DNA of 64,000 nucleotides, from contig NZ_CP132343.1 of the NCBI RefSeq assembly GCF_040529065.1, positions 1,054,001 through 1,118,000 on the forward strand, read 5' to 3'. This stretch comes from Xanthomonas sacchari. Lineage in GTDB: Bacteria; Pseudomonadota; Gammaproteobacteria; Xanthomonadales; Xanthomonadaceae. Of the stretch, positions 1-7,827 are shown piece after piece (the stretch's first letter is position 1; each line of letters begins with the position of its first letter). Made by a program: the position numbers and the translations under genes. The notes below the pieces were generated by a model. That model was not told the DNA's origin and ran no database searches. It saw only the letters and a list, made by a program, of their open reading frames with translations.

Positions 1-190
1 CGCCTGGAGTTCGGGCGTGTCCTGCCGGTAGATGACACGCGGCGTTGTGGCGCCGATGTGGTGGATTTCAGGGGCTTGGCTTCCGCAAGCATGCAGGGGG
101 AATCAGAATGCGCTGCCCACCTGCTGCCGATCCGAGCCATCTACTTGGCTGGGATTTTTGCAGCGACCTTCGCCACCGACGCCTCCCGCC
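1..190. other. Unassigned left edge of the window
   Basis: No gene can be supported here. Plus-strand frame 1 is open from base 1 to 246, but its end runs into the palindromic repeat that follows, and the peptide resembles no family I know. A short minus-strand frame (bases 60 down to 1, reading HIGATTPRVIYRQDTPELQ) has a more coding-like GC bias at third positions but no usable start codon. It may be the beginning of, or a relic of, a gene lying to the left of the window. Confidence 0.3.
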
Positions 191-258
191 GTAGGAGCGG
201 CTTCAGCCGCGACGGGCGTTCCCTGGTAAAGCCCGGTCGCGGCTGAAGCCGCTCCTAC
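191..258. repeat. REP palindrome, copy 1
   Basis: Two 23-base arms, GTAGGAGCGGCTTCAGCC... at 191-213 and its exact reverse complement at 236-258, flank a 22-base spacer. The same arms recur near 2855, 5421 and 25365, always at gene ends or in intergenic DNA, so this is a dispersed repetitive extragenic palindrome. It can fold into a long hairpin in either direction of transcription. Confidence 0.9.
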
Positions 259-310
259 GGGAATGCGCATCGCATCCGGCTGTACATCGGTCATGCGCAG
301 AGTCGGCGGT

Positions 311-484
311 GGAGTCCGTGGCAGACGCGTGCGCCTGCCAGCAGATGAAGCGCCACCCCGCTGTGCCGTCCGCAATCGCGGCAAGGAGCGGAGTCGGTGG
401 CAGACGCTTGCGCCTGCCGGCAGATGAAGCGCCACCCCGCTGCGCCATCCGCAATCGCGGCAAGGAGCGGAGTCGGTGGCAGAA
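311..484. repeat. 79-bp direct tandem repeat upstream of lgt
   Basis: A unit starting GGAGTCGGTGGCAGACGC begins at 311, 390 and 469: two full copies of exactly 79 bases and a partial third copy of about 15 bases. The copies differ by only a few substitutions. The unit contains an AATCGCGGCAAGGAGCGGAG stretch. The repeat stays open in the frame of lgt, so a naive start call would add about 70 residues to Lgt. It lies only 35 bases upstream of the lgt start and may contain its promoter or leader. Confidence 0.85.
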
Positions 485-518
485 TAGGCGCTCTTTGCCC
501 CCCGGCCGACGCCTGCGC

Positions 519-1427
519 ATGACCTATCTCCACCAGATCGACCCCATCGCCTTCTCGCTCGGGCCGGTGAAGGTGCATTGGTACGGGCTGATGTACTTGG
601 CCGGCTTCATCTCGGCCTGGTGGCTGGGCCGCCGCCGCATCCGTGCCGGGCGCCTGCCCGGGGTGAACGAGGATGGTTTCTCCGACCTGCTGTTCTACGC
701 GATGCTCGGCGTGGTGCTGGGCGGGCGCATCGGCTACATGCTGTTCTACGCGCTGTCCGATTTCCTCGCCGACCCGCTGCTGATTTTCAAGGTGTGGGAC
801 GGCGGCATGAGCTTCCACGGTGGCCTGCTGGGCGTGCTGGCGGCCTGCCTGTGGTGGACGCGCAAGGCGCGCCTGCATTTCTTCGACACCGTCGACTTCA
901 TCGCGCCGCTGGTGCCGCTGGGCCTGGGCTTCGGTCGCATCGGCAATTTCGTCGGCGGCGAGTTGTGGGGCAAGTTGACCCACGCCGGCTGGGGCGTGAT
1001 CTTCCCGCACGCGCCGGCGACCGACGGGGTGGCCAACGCGCCAGCGCTGGAGAGCTTGATGAGCAGCGCGCAATTGCAGCAGCAATACGCCGCCGGCATG
1101 CTCGATCGCTATGCCCGCCATCCGTCGCAGCTGTACGAAGCGGCACTGGAAGGCCTGGTGATGTTCGTGGTGCTGTGGACGTTCTCGATGAAGCCGCGCG
1201 CGCGCTATGCGGTGTCCGGCCTGTTCGCGCTGCTGTACGGCGTGTTCCGTTTCGCCGTGGAGTTCGTGCGGGTGCCGGATGCGCAGTTGGGCTACCTGGC
1301 GTTCCATTGGCTGACGCGCGGCCAGCAACTGAGCATTCCGCTGATCCTGCTGGGCGTGTTCCTGCTGTGGCGCTCGCGCAGCGCGCCGGTGCTGCAGCCG
1401 GTGCCGCCGCCGGAGGTGACCAAGTGA
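519..1427 (+). CDS. lgt: Prolipoprotein diacylglyceryl transferase Lgt
   Basis: Inner-membrane enzyme that transfers diacylglycerol from phosphatidylglycerol to the lipobox cysteine of prelipoproteins, the first step of lipoprotein maturation. The product is 302 residues with several membrane segments. It contains HGGLLG at residues 100-105 and the Lgt signature [10 protein letters not shown] at 139-148, which holds the essential Arg and Asn. The frame is open back to 309, but that part is the translated 79-bp repeat, so the ATG at 519 ([12 protein letters not shown]) is chosen; it matches the usual N-terminus. The TGA overlaps the GTG of thyA by four bases, so the two are translationally coupled. 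lgt-thyA adjacency is common in proteobacteria. Confidence 0.97.
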   Translation: MTYLHQIDPIAFSLGPVKVHWYGLMYLAGFISAWWLGRRRIRAGRLPGVNEDGFSDLLFYAMLGVVLGGRIGYMLFYALSDFLADPLLIFKVWDGGMSFHGGLLGVLAACLWWTRKARLHFFDTVDFIAPLVPLGLGFGRIGNFVGGELWGKLTHAGWGVIFPHAPATDGVANAPALESLMSSAQLQQQYAAGMLDRYARHPSQLYEAALEGLVMFVVLWTFSMKPRARYAVSGLFALLYGVFRFAVEFVRVPDAQLGYLAFHWLTRGQQLSIPLILLGVFLLWRSRSAPVLQPVPPPEVTK

Positions 1428-2218
1428 AGCAATACCTGGACCTGCTGCAGCACGTGCTGGAGCACGGCGCGGAGAAAGCCGACCGCACCGGCACCGGCAC
1501 GCGCAGCGTGTTCGGCTGGCAGATGCGCTTCGACCTCAACGACGGCTTCCCGCTGGTCACCACCAAGAAGCTGCACCTGCGCTCGATCGTGCACGAGCTG
1601 CTGTGGTTCCTGAAGGGCGAGACCAACATCGCCTATCTCAAGGACAACAAGGTCAGCATCTGGGACGAGTGGGCCGATGCGCAGGGCGAACTCGGTCCGG
1701 TGTACGGCAAGCAGTGGCGGCGCTGGACCGGCGCCGATGGCCGCGAGATCGACCAGATGCAGTGGCTGGTGGACGAGATCAAGCGCAATCCGGATTCGCG
1801 GCGGCTGGTGATCAGCGCCTGGAACGTGGCCGAGTTGCCGCAGATGGCGCTGATGCCGTGCCACAGCCTGTTCCAGTTCTACGTGGTCGACGGCAAGCTC
1901 AGTTGCCAGCTGTACCAGCGCAGCGGCGATATCTTCCTCGGCGTGCCGTTCAACATCGCTAGCTACGCGCTGCTGACCCACATGGTGGCGCAGGCCACCG
2001 GCCTGGGTGTGGGCGATTTCGTGCATACGCTGGGCGATGCGCACCTGTACTCCAACCACTTCGAACAGGCGCGCGAGCAATTGGCGCGCACGCCGCAGCC
2101 GTTGCCGCGCCTCCGGCTGAATCCGGCGGTGACCGATCTGTTCGCCTTCACCTATGACGACATCGCCATCGAGGGCTACGACCCGCATCCGGCGATCAAG
2201 GCGCCGGTGGCGGTGTGA
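1424..2218 (+). CDS. thyA: Thymidylate synthase ThyA
   Basis: Methylates dUMP to dTMP using methylene-tetrahydrofolate, releasing dihydrofolate. The 264-residue product has exactly the length of the E. coli enzyme and carries the catalytic cysteine in [11 protein letters not shown] at residue 146, the N-terminal [11 protein letters not shown] loop and the dUMP-binding QRSGD motif. It begins with GTG at 1424 inside the lgt stop (GTGA overlap). The open frame upstream to 578 is out of frame with lgt and is a shadow. folA follows immediately, matching metabolic need because DHFR regenerates tetrahydrofolate consumed by ThyA. Confidence 0.98.
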   Translation: MKQYLDLLQHVLEHGAEKADRTGTGTRSVFGWQMRFDLNDGFPLVTTKKLHLRSIVHELLWFLKGETNIAYLKDNKVSIWDEWADAQGELGPVYGKQWRRWTGADGREIDQMQWLVDEIKRNPDSRRLVISAWNVAELPQMALMPCHSLFQFYVVDGKLSCQLYQRSGDIFLGVPFNIASYALLTHMVAQATGLGVGDFVHTLGDAHLYSNHFEQAREQLARTPQPLPRLRLNPAVTDLFAFTYDDIAIEGYDPHPAIKAPVAV

Positions 2219-2235
2219 GTGGCGGGGAGTGGGGA

Positions 2236-2814
2236 ATGGAGAATGGGGAATCGGAAAAGGCGGCAGTGGCGGCGGGGACGGATTTGGAGCGGTCTACGCG
2301 CCCCTCGCTGCAGTTGAGCCTGATTGCGGCGCTGGATCGGGCCAATGCGATCGGTCGCGACAACGATCTGCCGTGGCGCCTGCCGGACGATCTCAAGCGC
2401 TTCAAGGCGCTGACCCTGGGCAAGCCGGTGTTGATGGGACGCAAGACCGCGCAGTCGCTGGGGCGCGCGTTGCCCGGGCGCTTGAACCTGGTGATGACCC
2501 GTTCGGGGCAGGTGCCGTTCGCGGACATGCAGGCGGTGGCGTCGCTGCAGGCGGCGATCGACGCGGCGCGCGAAGCCGGCGCCACGGAACTGGCGGTGAT
2601 CGGCGGCGGCGACATCTTCGCCCTGGCCCTGCCGTTGGCCGAGGCGCTGTACTTGACCCATGTCGACACCGTGGTCGACGGTGCCGATGCGCATTTTCCC
2701 GCGTTCGATCCGGCGCAGTGGGACGTGGTGGCGCGGCAGGCGCATCCGGTCGATGCGCGGCATGCGCTGGCCTTCGAGTTCGTGGATTACCGGCGCCAGG
2801 CTGGCGCGGTGTAA
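2236..2814 (+). CDS. folA: Dihydrofolate reductase FolA
   Basis: Reduces dihydrofolate to tetrahydrofolate with NADPH and supplies ThyA upstream. Conserved DHFR features are SLIAALDRANAIGRDNDLPW at the start of the domain, LMGRKTAQSLG, RLNLVMTR and the VIGGGDIF loop. The start is uncertain. GTG 2215 overlaps the thyA stop, ATG 2236 has GGGGAG six bases upstream, and TTG 2284 or TTG 2314 would give a product of more usual length (about 167 to 177 residues). The first 20 to 25 codons after 2215 lie in a GGGGAATGG-type G-rich repeat of the sort found elsewhere only between genes, so the N-terminal extension may not be native. Confidence 0.93.
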   Translation: MENGESEKAAVAAGTDLERSTRPSLQLSLIAALDRANAIGRDNDLPWRLPDDLKRFKALTLGKPVLMGRKTAQSLGRALPGRLNLVMTRSGQVPFADMQAVASLQAAIDAAREAGATELAVIGGGDIFALALPLAEALYLTHVDTVVDGADAHFPAFDPAQWDVVARQAHPVDARHALAFEFVDYRRQAGAV

Positions 2815-2854
2815 GCAGCGGCTGGCGGATACCGGCGTGCATGCCGGGATTGTC

Positions 2855-2920
2855 GTAGGAGCGGCTTCAGCCGCGACGCGCATTCCCGGGAACGCCTGTC
2901 GCGGCTGAAGCCGCTCCTGC
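2855..2920. repeat. REP palindrome, copy 2, between convergent folA and apaH
   Basis: Arms GTAGGAGCGGCTTCAGCC... (2855-2877) and its reverse complement (2898-2920, one mismatch at the outer end) surround a 20-base spacer. It sits between the convergent 3' ends of folA and apaH, where a bidirectional hairpin could terminate or protect both transcripts. No other terminator is seen in this gap. Confidence 0.88.
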
Positions 2921-2945
2921 AAAACCGCAACGTCTCGCGTTAGAC

Positions 2946-3863
2946 CTATTCCTGCTCGGGCGCACACGCAGCCGGCGCCTGTCCACGGTGCGGCGCGCTG
3001 CGCCGCCGTGGGGTGCCACTGCGCGCCGCTGGCGGCGGTCCCTGCACCGGGCGGCCGGGGACCTGCACGACCTGCAGGTCCTCGCTGTCCAGGCGCAGGG
3101 CGGTGAGCTTGCCGCCCCAGACCGCGCCGGTGTCGATCGCGTGCACGCCCTGGGTGATGGTCAGGCCCAGCGTCGACCAGTGTCCGCAGACGATCTTCAG
3201 GTCGCGCTCGACCCGACCCGGCACCTCGAACCACGGGTACAGGCCCTGTGCCTGGGTGCCGGGCGTGCCCTTTTCCTCGATCGCGATGCGCCCGCGGGGG
3301 GTGCAGTAGCGGGCGCGGGTGAACAGGTTGATGATCGCGCGCGAGCGGTCGTAGCCGGTCAGGCCCGGCGACCACGCCGGGCGGTCGCCGTACATGTTGC
3401 GGAACAGCTTGCGGTAGCCGTTGCCGTGCAGTTGCTGCTCGACTTCGCGCGCGTGCTTCTCGGCCAGCGCGGTGGTCCACTTCGGCGCCAGGCCGGCGTG
3501 GATCATCATCCAGCCGAGTTGGCGGTCGGCGTGCAGCAGCTTCTGCATGCGTAGCCAGGTCAGCAGTTCGTCGCGGTCCTCGGCCAGCACGATGCGCTGC
3601 AGGTCCGGGTTGACCTTGCGCTGCTCGTCCGGGCTGCGCTCGCCGATCGCCAGCAGCGACAGGTCGTGGTTGCCCAGTACCACCACGCTGTGTTCGCGCA
3701 GCGAGTGCACCAGGCGCAGGGTCTCCAGCGACTGCCCGCCGCGGTTGACCAGGTCGCCGCAGAACCACAGCCGGTCCACCGCCGGATCGAAGCGGATCTT
3801 CTCCAGCAGTTGCTGGGTGATGTCGTAGCAACCCTGCAGGTCGCCGATCGCCCAGACCGCCAT
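2946..3863 (-). CDS. apaH: Symmetrical bis(5'-nucleosyl)-tetraphosphatase ApaH
   Basis: Hydrolyses Ap4A and related alarmones to two ADP, and can act as an RNA decapping enzyme in E. coli. The 305-residue protein has the metallophosphatase motifs GDLQGC (residues 7-12), GDLVNRGG (36-43) and GNHD (64-67), and later CGHWSTLG. The last 35 or so residues are Pro/Arg/Ala-rich and beyond the usual fold. Its ATG overlaps the apaG stop by one base (TGATG), so it is coupled to apaG at the end of the lptD-surA-pdxA-rsmA-apaG-apaH run. Confidence 0.97.
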   Translation of the reverse strand: MAVWAIGDLQGCYDITQQLLEKIRFDPAVDRLWFCGDLVNRGGQSLETLRLVHSLREHSVVVLGNHDLSLLAIGERSPDEQRKVNPDLQRIVLAEDRDELLTWLRMQKLLHADRQLGWMMIHAGLAPKWTTALAEKHAREVEQQLHGNGYRKLFRNMYGDRPAWSPGLTGYDRSRAIINLFTRARYCTPRGRIAIEEKGTPGTQAQGLYPWFEVPGRVERDLKIVCGHWSTLGLTITQGVHAIDTGAVWGGKLTALRLDSEDLQVVQVPGRPVQGPPPAARSGTPRRRSAPHRGQAPAACAPEQE

Positions 3864-4246
3864 CAGTGCAGGGTCCGTGGGACGGACAGCACGAACGGGG
3901 CGATCGCGGCGATGAAGTGGGTGCCGTCGTCGGCCTCCATGTCGTAGTGGCCGCGCATCGTGCCGTGTTCGGTCTCCAGCACCAGCCCGGAGGTGTAGCG
4001 GAAATCCTCGCCCGGGCGCAGCCGCGGCTGCTCGCCGACCACGCCGTCGCCGTCTACGCGTTCGATGCGGCCGTTGCCGTCGGTGATCTCCCAGTGCCGG
4101 GCGATCAGCCGCGCGGCGACGCGGCCGCGGTTGTGGATGCGGATCGTGTAGGCGAACGTGTAGCGTCCGTCCTCCGGCGCCGATTGGTCGTCGAGGAATC
4201 GGGGCGACACTTCGACCTCGATCCGATAGGGGGCGTCATCGTTCAT
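3863..4246 (-). CDS. apaG: ApaG protein
   Basis: Small beta-sandwich protein (127 residues from the chosen start) found next to apaH across proteobacteria; biochemical role not settled, fold known as ApaG/DUF525. Typical features include [21 protein letters not shown], and GTMRGHYDM near the C-terminus. A GTG two codons upstream (4252) is possible, but the ATG at 4246 ([11 protein letters not shown]) fits the family length. Its stop overlaps apaH. Confidence 0.95.
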   Translation of the reverse strand: MNDDAPYRIEVEVSPRFLDDQSAPEDGRYTFAYTIRIHNRGRVAARLIARHWEITDGNGRIERVDGDGVVGEQPRLRPGEDFRYTSGLVLETEHGTMRGHYDMEADDGTHFIAAIAPFVLSVPRTLH

Positions 4247-4579
4247 CCCCACAGTTTAGAGCGTGTTTTGCCGTTTGAGGCGAGATGCGTCAACGGTTGT
4301 CACTACCAGGCGGCTGACGCGTGGCAGTGGCCCTGGCTGCCGCCTGCGCGAGCCGCCCGTGCGGGCCTGTTGTTGCCGCGGGCAGTGTGCAGGAGGGCCG
4401 TCGTTCGCGGTGGCGGTCTGTGTTGTGCGGCTTGCCACGCTGCGGTGTCGAGGCGGTGCCGTCATCACCATGTCTACGGTGCAGGTCGGCGACGCCTGCG
4501 CCGGCATGCAAGGAGCGGAGCAACGCGCGCGCAGAGGTTCGCACCACGCATGCATGCGCGCGCCGCGCGCGACGTCCGC
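4247..4579. other. Intergenic region between apaG and rsmA
   Basis: About 330 bases lie between the rsmA stop and the apaG start. The apaG promoter should be in this region. The short open frames on both strands here have no family resemblance and no convincing ribosome site. I see no strong hairpin and no RNA gene. Confidence 0.5.
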
Positions 4580-5374
4580 TCAGGCTTGCGCGATGTTGGC
4601 CAGGCGCACGAAGTCGGCGACCTCGAGTTGCTCGGCGCGCGCGTCCGGGCGCACGCCTGCGGCCTCGAACTGGGCGGCATCGCAGACGCCGTTCAAGGCG
4701 TTGCGCAAGGTCTTGCGGCGCTGCCCGAACGCGGCGCGGACCACGTCGGCGAAGCGCTTGGGATCGGCGATGCCCACCGTCTGCGGCGGCCGCGGCACCA
4801 GCCGCACCACCGCCGAGTCCACCTTCGGCGGCGGCCGGAACGCGCCCGGCGGCACCACGAACAGCGAGGTCACCTCGCAATACGCCTGCAGCATGACGCT
4901 GAGCCGACCGTAGACCTTGCTGCCCGGATCGGCGGCCATGCGGTCGACCACTTCCTTCTGCAGCATGAAGTGCATGTCGGCGATCGCCGCGGCGTGGTCC
5001 AGCGCATGGAACAGGATCGGCGAGGAAATGTTGTAGGGCAGGTTGCCGACCAGGCGGATGGGCGTGCCCTCGGCCAGGGCGGCGAAATCCACCGACAGCA
5101 CGTCGCGGTTGATGATCGTGAGTTCGCCGACGTCGGCCGCCGCCGCGGTCAGCGGCGCGATCAGGTCGCGGTCGAACTCGATCACGGTCAGCCGGCCGTG
5201 GCGGCGCAGCAGCGGGAAGGTGATCGCGCCCTGGCCGGGACCGATCTCCACCAGGCGATCGCCCGGCTTGGGATCGACCGCGCGGACGATGCTGTCGATG
5301 TAGTGGCGGTCGCTGAGGAAGTGCTGGCCGAGGGATTTCTTGGCCGGGGCGCCGAAGCCGGAGGAGGAAGTCAT
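4580..5374 (-). CDS. rsmA: 16S rRNA (adenine1518-N6/adenine1519-N6)-dimethyltransferase RsmA (KsgA)
   Basis: Dimethylates two adjacent adenines in helix 45 of 16S rRNA late in small-subunit assembly; its loss gives kasugamycin resistance. The 264-residue protein shows AKKSLGQHFL near the N-terminus, SAM motif I VEIGPGQG (residues 42-49) and NLPYN (111-115). The ATG at 5374 (MTSSSGFGAPAKKS) is chosen; an in-frame ATG three codons earlier (5383) is equally possible. The frame stays open further upstream only through a degenerate REP. Confidence 0.96.
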   Translation of the reverse strand: MTSSSGFGAPAKKSLGQHFLSDRHYIDSIVRAVDPKPGDRLVEIGPGQGAITFPLLRRHGRLTVIEFDRDLIAPLTAAAADVGELTIINRDVLSVDFAALAEGTPIRLVGNLPYNISSPILFHALDHAAAIADMHFMLQKEVVDRMAADPGSKVYGRLSVMLQAYCEVTSLFVVPPGAFRPPPKVDSAVVRLVPRPPQTVGIADPKRFADVVRAAFGQRRKTLRNALNGVCDAAQFEAAGVRPDARAEQLEVADFVRLANIAQA

Positions 5375-5420
5375 GGCGGGCATTTTATCGGCATGCGCCG
5401 CGATGGCGCGCGCTGTACGT

Positions 5421-5488
5421 GTAGAAACGGCTACGGCCGCGACAGGGCGCGATCGGAAACGCCCGGTCGCGGCTGAAGCCGCTCCTAC
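5421..5488. repeat. REP palindrome, copy 3, containing the pdxA stop codon
   Basis: The right arm (5466-5488) is a perfect copy of the REP arm, while the left arm (5421-5443, GTAGAAACGGCTACGGCC...) has several mismatches. The outer end of the right arm, read on the minus strand as GTAGGAGCGG, supplies the TAG stop codon of pdxA (5485-5487). The repeat therefore defines the C-terminus of PdxA. Confidence 0.85.
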
Positions 5489-6462
5489 GCAGTCCCTCTG
5501 CGCGCGGCCAGTTGCGCGCAAAGCACAGTGGCGGCGAACAGGCTGGACGGGTCGGCCACGCCGCGGCCGGCCAGCTCCAGCGCGGTGCCGTGGTCGACCG
5601 CCACGCGTGGGTAGGGCAGGCCCAGGGTCAGGTTCACCGCCTGTTCAAAGCCGCTGTACTTGAGCACCGGCAGGCCCTGGTCGTGGTACATCGCCAGCAC
5701 CGCGTCCACGCTCGCCAGCTTCTGCGGCAGGAACGCGGTATCGGCCGGCAGCGGGCCGAGCAGGCGCATGCCTTCCGCGCGCAAGGCGTCCAGCACCGGC
5801 TGCATCACTTGGATTTCCTCAAGGCCCAGGTGGCCGTCCTCGCCGGCATGCGGGTTCAGCCCCAGCACCGCAATGGTCGGCGCGGCGATGCCGAACTCGC
5901 GGCGCAAGGCGGCCTCGGTGATGCGCAGGCTGCGTTCCAGCAGGGCCGGCGTGAGCGCATCGGCGACGGCGCGCAGCGGCAGATGGGTGGTGACCAGGGC
6001 CACGCGCACGATGGCGTTGGCCAGCATCATCACCACCTCGCGGCCGGCGTGCTGGGCCAGTAGTTCGGTGGTGCCGGTGTAGGCGATGCCGCCGGCGTTG
6101 ATCGCAGCCTTGTGCACCGGGCCAGTGACCATGCCGGCCAGTTCGCCGCGCAGGCAGGCATCGGCGGCCTGGGTCAGGGCGCCGATGACCGCCGCGGCAT
6201 TGGCCGGTTCGGTCGCACCGAAGCGGCTGGGCACGGCATTGGCGACCGTGCGCAGGCGCAGGTCGCCAGGGGCGAGGGCGGGGCTGGATTCGGGGAGCAG
6301 CTGCAGCGGCAGCGCCAGCGCCGCCGCGGCGGCGCGCAAGGTGTCGGGATCGGCGAAGGCCAGGAGCTGGCAGTCGTGGCGCGGCTGTTGCGCCAGCCGC
6401 ACGCACAGCTCCGGGCCGATCCCGCCCGGCTCGCCCGGCACCAGCGCGAGCGAGGGGCGCAT
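5485..6462 (-). CDS. pdxA: 4-hydroxythreonine-4-phosphate dehydrogenase PdxA
   Basis: NAD-dependent oxidation of 4-phosphohydroxy-L-threonine in the DXP-dependent pyridoxal phosphate pathway. The 325-residue product has PGEPGGIGPEL near the N-terminus, TGPVHKAAIN, and three metal-binding histidines at about residues 160 (THLPL), 205 (NPHAGE) and 260 (MYHDQGL), in the spacing of the E. coli enzyme. The start is 3 bases from the surA stop. The final codons are set by a REP element. surA-pdxA-rsmA-apaG-apaH order is conserved in gammaproteobacteria. Confidence 0.96.
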   Translation of the reverse strand: MRPSLALVPGEPGGIGPELCVRLAQQPRHDCQLLAFADPDTLRAAAAALALPLQLLPESSPALAPGDLRLRTVANAVPSRFGATEPANAAAVIGALTQAADACLRGELAGMVTGPVHKAAINAGGIAYTGTTELLAQHAGREVVMMLANAIVRVALVTTHLPLRAVADALTPALLERSLRITEAALRREFGIAAPTIAVLGLNPHAGEDGHLGLEEIQVMQPVLDALRAEGMRLLGPLPADTAFLPQKLASVDAVLAMYHDQGLPVLKYSGFEQAVNLTLGLPYPRVAVDHGTALELAGRGVADPSSLFAATVLCAQLAARRGTA

Positions 6463-6465
6463 GGG

Positions 6466-7827
6466 TCAGGGCTTGGCGGCGGGCGCCGGCGCGGGCGTGG
6501 CCGCCGGCGCAGTGGCGGCGTCGGTGTTGCCCACGCGAAGGTCGACATAGGCTTCGCCGCGCATTTCCTGCAGGAAGCGGTTGTATTCCTCTTCCAGCTT
6601 GCGGCGGCCGATGGTCTCGCGGACCTGGGCGCGCTGGGTATCGCTGGTCACGTCGGTCTGACGCTCGCCGACGCGCTGCACGATGTGCCAGCCGGCCTCG
6701 GTGCGGAACGGCTGCGATACCTGGCCGTCCTGCAGGCTCGCGACCTGGTGGCCGAAGTCCGGGCCGAACGCGTCGGCCGGGAACCAGCCCAGGTCGCCGC
6801 CCTGGCTGCGGCTGTTGGTGTCTTCCGACGCTTCCTTGGCCACGGCCTGGAAGTCGGCGCCGCCGGCGATGCGCGCACGCAGGGTCTCGATCTTGGCCTT
6901 GGCGGCCGCATCGGGTTGCGCATCGTTGACCCGGATCAGGATGTGGCGGGCGTGGTACTCGGTGACGGTCTTCTTTTCCGGATTGGCCGAGGCGTCGCGC
7001 ACCTCGACCAGCTTCAGCAGCTGGAAGCCGCTGGGGCCACGCAGTGGGCCGACCACCTGGCCCGGCTTCATGTCGCGGATCAGCTGCGCGAACGCGTTGG
7101 GGATTTCATCCAGGCTGCGCCAGCCCAGGTCGCCGCCTTCCAGCGCATTGGGGCTGTCGGAGTAGCGCACCGCGGCGGCGTTGAAGTCGATCTCGCCCTT
7201 GTCGATCAGGTTCTTGACCCCGTCGATCTTGCCCTGGGCGGTCTTGATCTGCTCGGCGGTGGCGCCTTCCGGCAGGCCGACCAGGATGTGCGCCAGGTGG
7301 TACTGCGCACCGGTGGTGGCCTGCTGCGCCAGCGCTGCGTCGACTTCGGCCTCGCTGACGTTGATGCGGCTCTGCGCGAAGCTCTGGCGCAGGCGCTGCA
7401 CGGTGATTTCGTCGCGCACCGAGTTGCGGAAGTCGGTGTAGGACATGCCGTCGGCGGCCAGCTTCTTGCGCAGGCCGTCCACGTCGGTGCCGTTCTGCTG
7501 GGCGATGCTGGCGATGGCGCGGTTCAGTTCGTCGTCGCCGACGCGGATGCCGGTGCTGTTGGCGCGCGCGACCTGCAGCTTGACCAGGACCAGGCGCTCC
7601 AGCACCTGCCGCTGCAGCACGTTATCCGGCGGCAGCTGCGCCTCGCGGCCGGCATACTGCGCCTTCACGTTGCGCACGGCACGATCCAGTTCGCTCTGCA
7701 GCACGACATCCTCGTCGACCACCGCGGCGATGCGGTCCAGCGGTTGGGTTTGTTGCGCGGCGGCCGGAGCGGACACGCCGGCGACCGCCATCAGAGCGGC
7801 GAGAAATACAGAAAGGGTCTTGGTCAT
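6466..7827 (-). CDS. surA: Periplasmic chaperone/peptidyl-prolyl isomerase SurA
   Basis: Periplasmic chaperone that escorts unfolded outer-membrane proteins, including LptD, to the BAM complex. The 453-residue product has a signal peptide ending near APAAAQ (about residue 25), the SurA N-terminal domain (LDRIAAVVDEDVVLQSEL) and two parvulin domains marked by YHLAHILVGLPEG and YHARHILIRV. An Ala/Pro-rich tail follows. The ATG at 7827 overlaps the lptD stop (ATGA), so synthesis is coupled to its client LptD. The frame upstream of this ATG is a shadow of lptD. Confidence 0.97.
   Translation of the reverse strand: MTKTLSVFLAALMAVAGVSAPAAAQQTQPLDRIAAVVDEDVVLQSELDRAVRNVKAQYAGREAQLPPDNVLQRQVLERLVLVKLQVARANSTGIRVGDDELNRAIASIAQQNGTDVDGLRKKLAADGMSYTDFRNSVRDEITVQRLRQSFAQSRINVSEAEVDAALAQQATTGAQYHLAHILVGLPEGATAEQIKTAQGKIDGVKNLIDKGEIDFNAAAVRYSDSPNALEGGDLGWRSLDEIPNAFAQLIRDMKPGQVVGPLRGPSGFQLLKLVEVRDASANPEKKTVTEYHARHILIRVNDAQPDAAAKAKIETLRARIAGGADFQAVAKEASEDTNSRSQGGDLGWFPADAFGPDFGHQVASLQDGQVSQPFRTEAGWHIVQRVGERQTDVTSDTQRAQVRETIGRRKLEEEYNRFLQEMRGEAYVDLRVGNTDAATAPAATPAPAPAAKP

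Noticed and set aside
4263-4560. Small genes in the apaG-rsmA gap
   Set aside because: Open frames on both strands are Arg/Cys-rich without ribosome sites or recognisable homologues.
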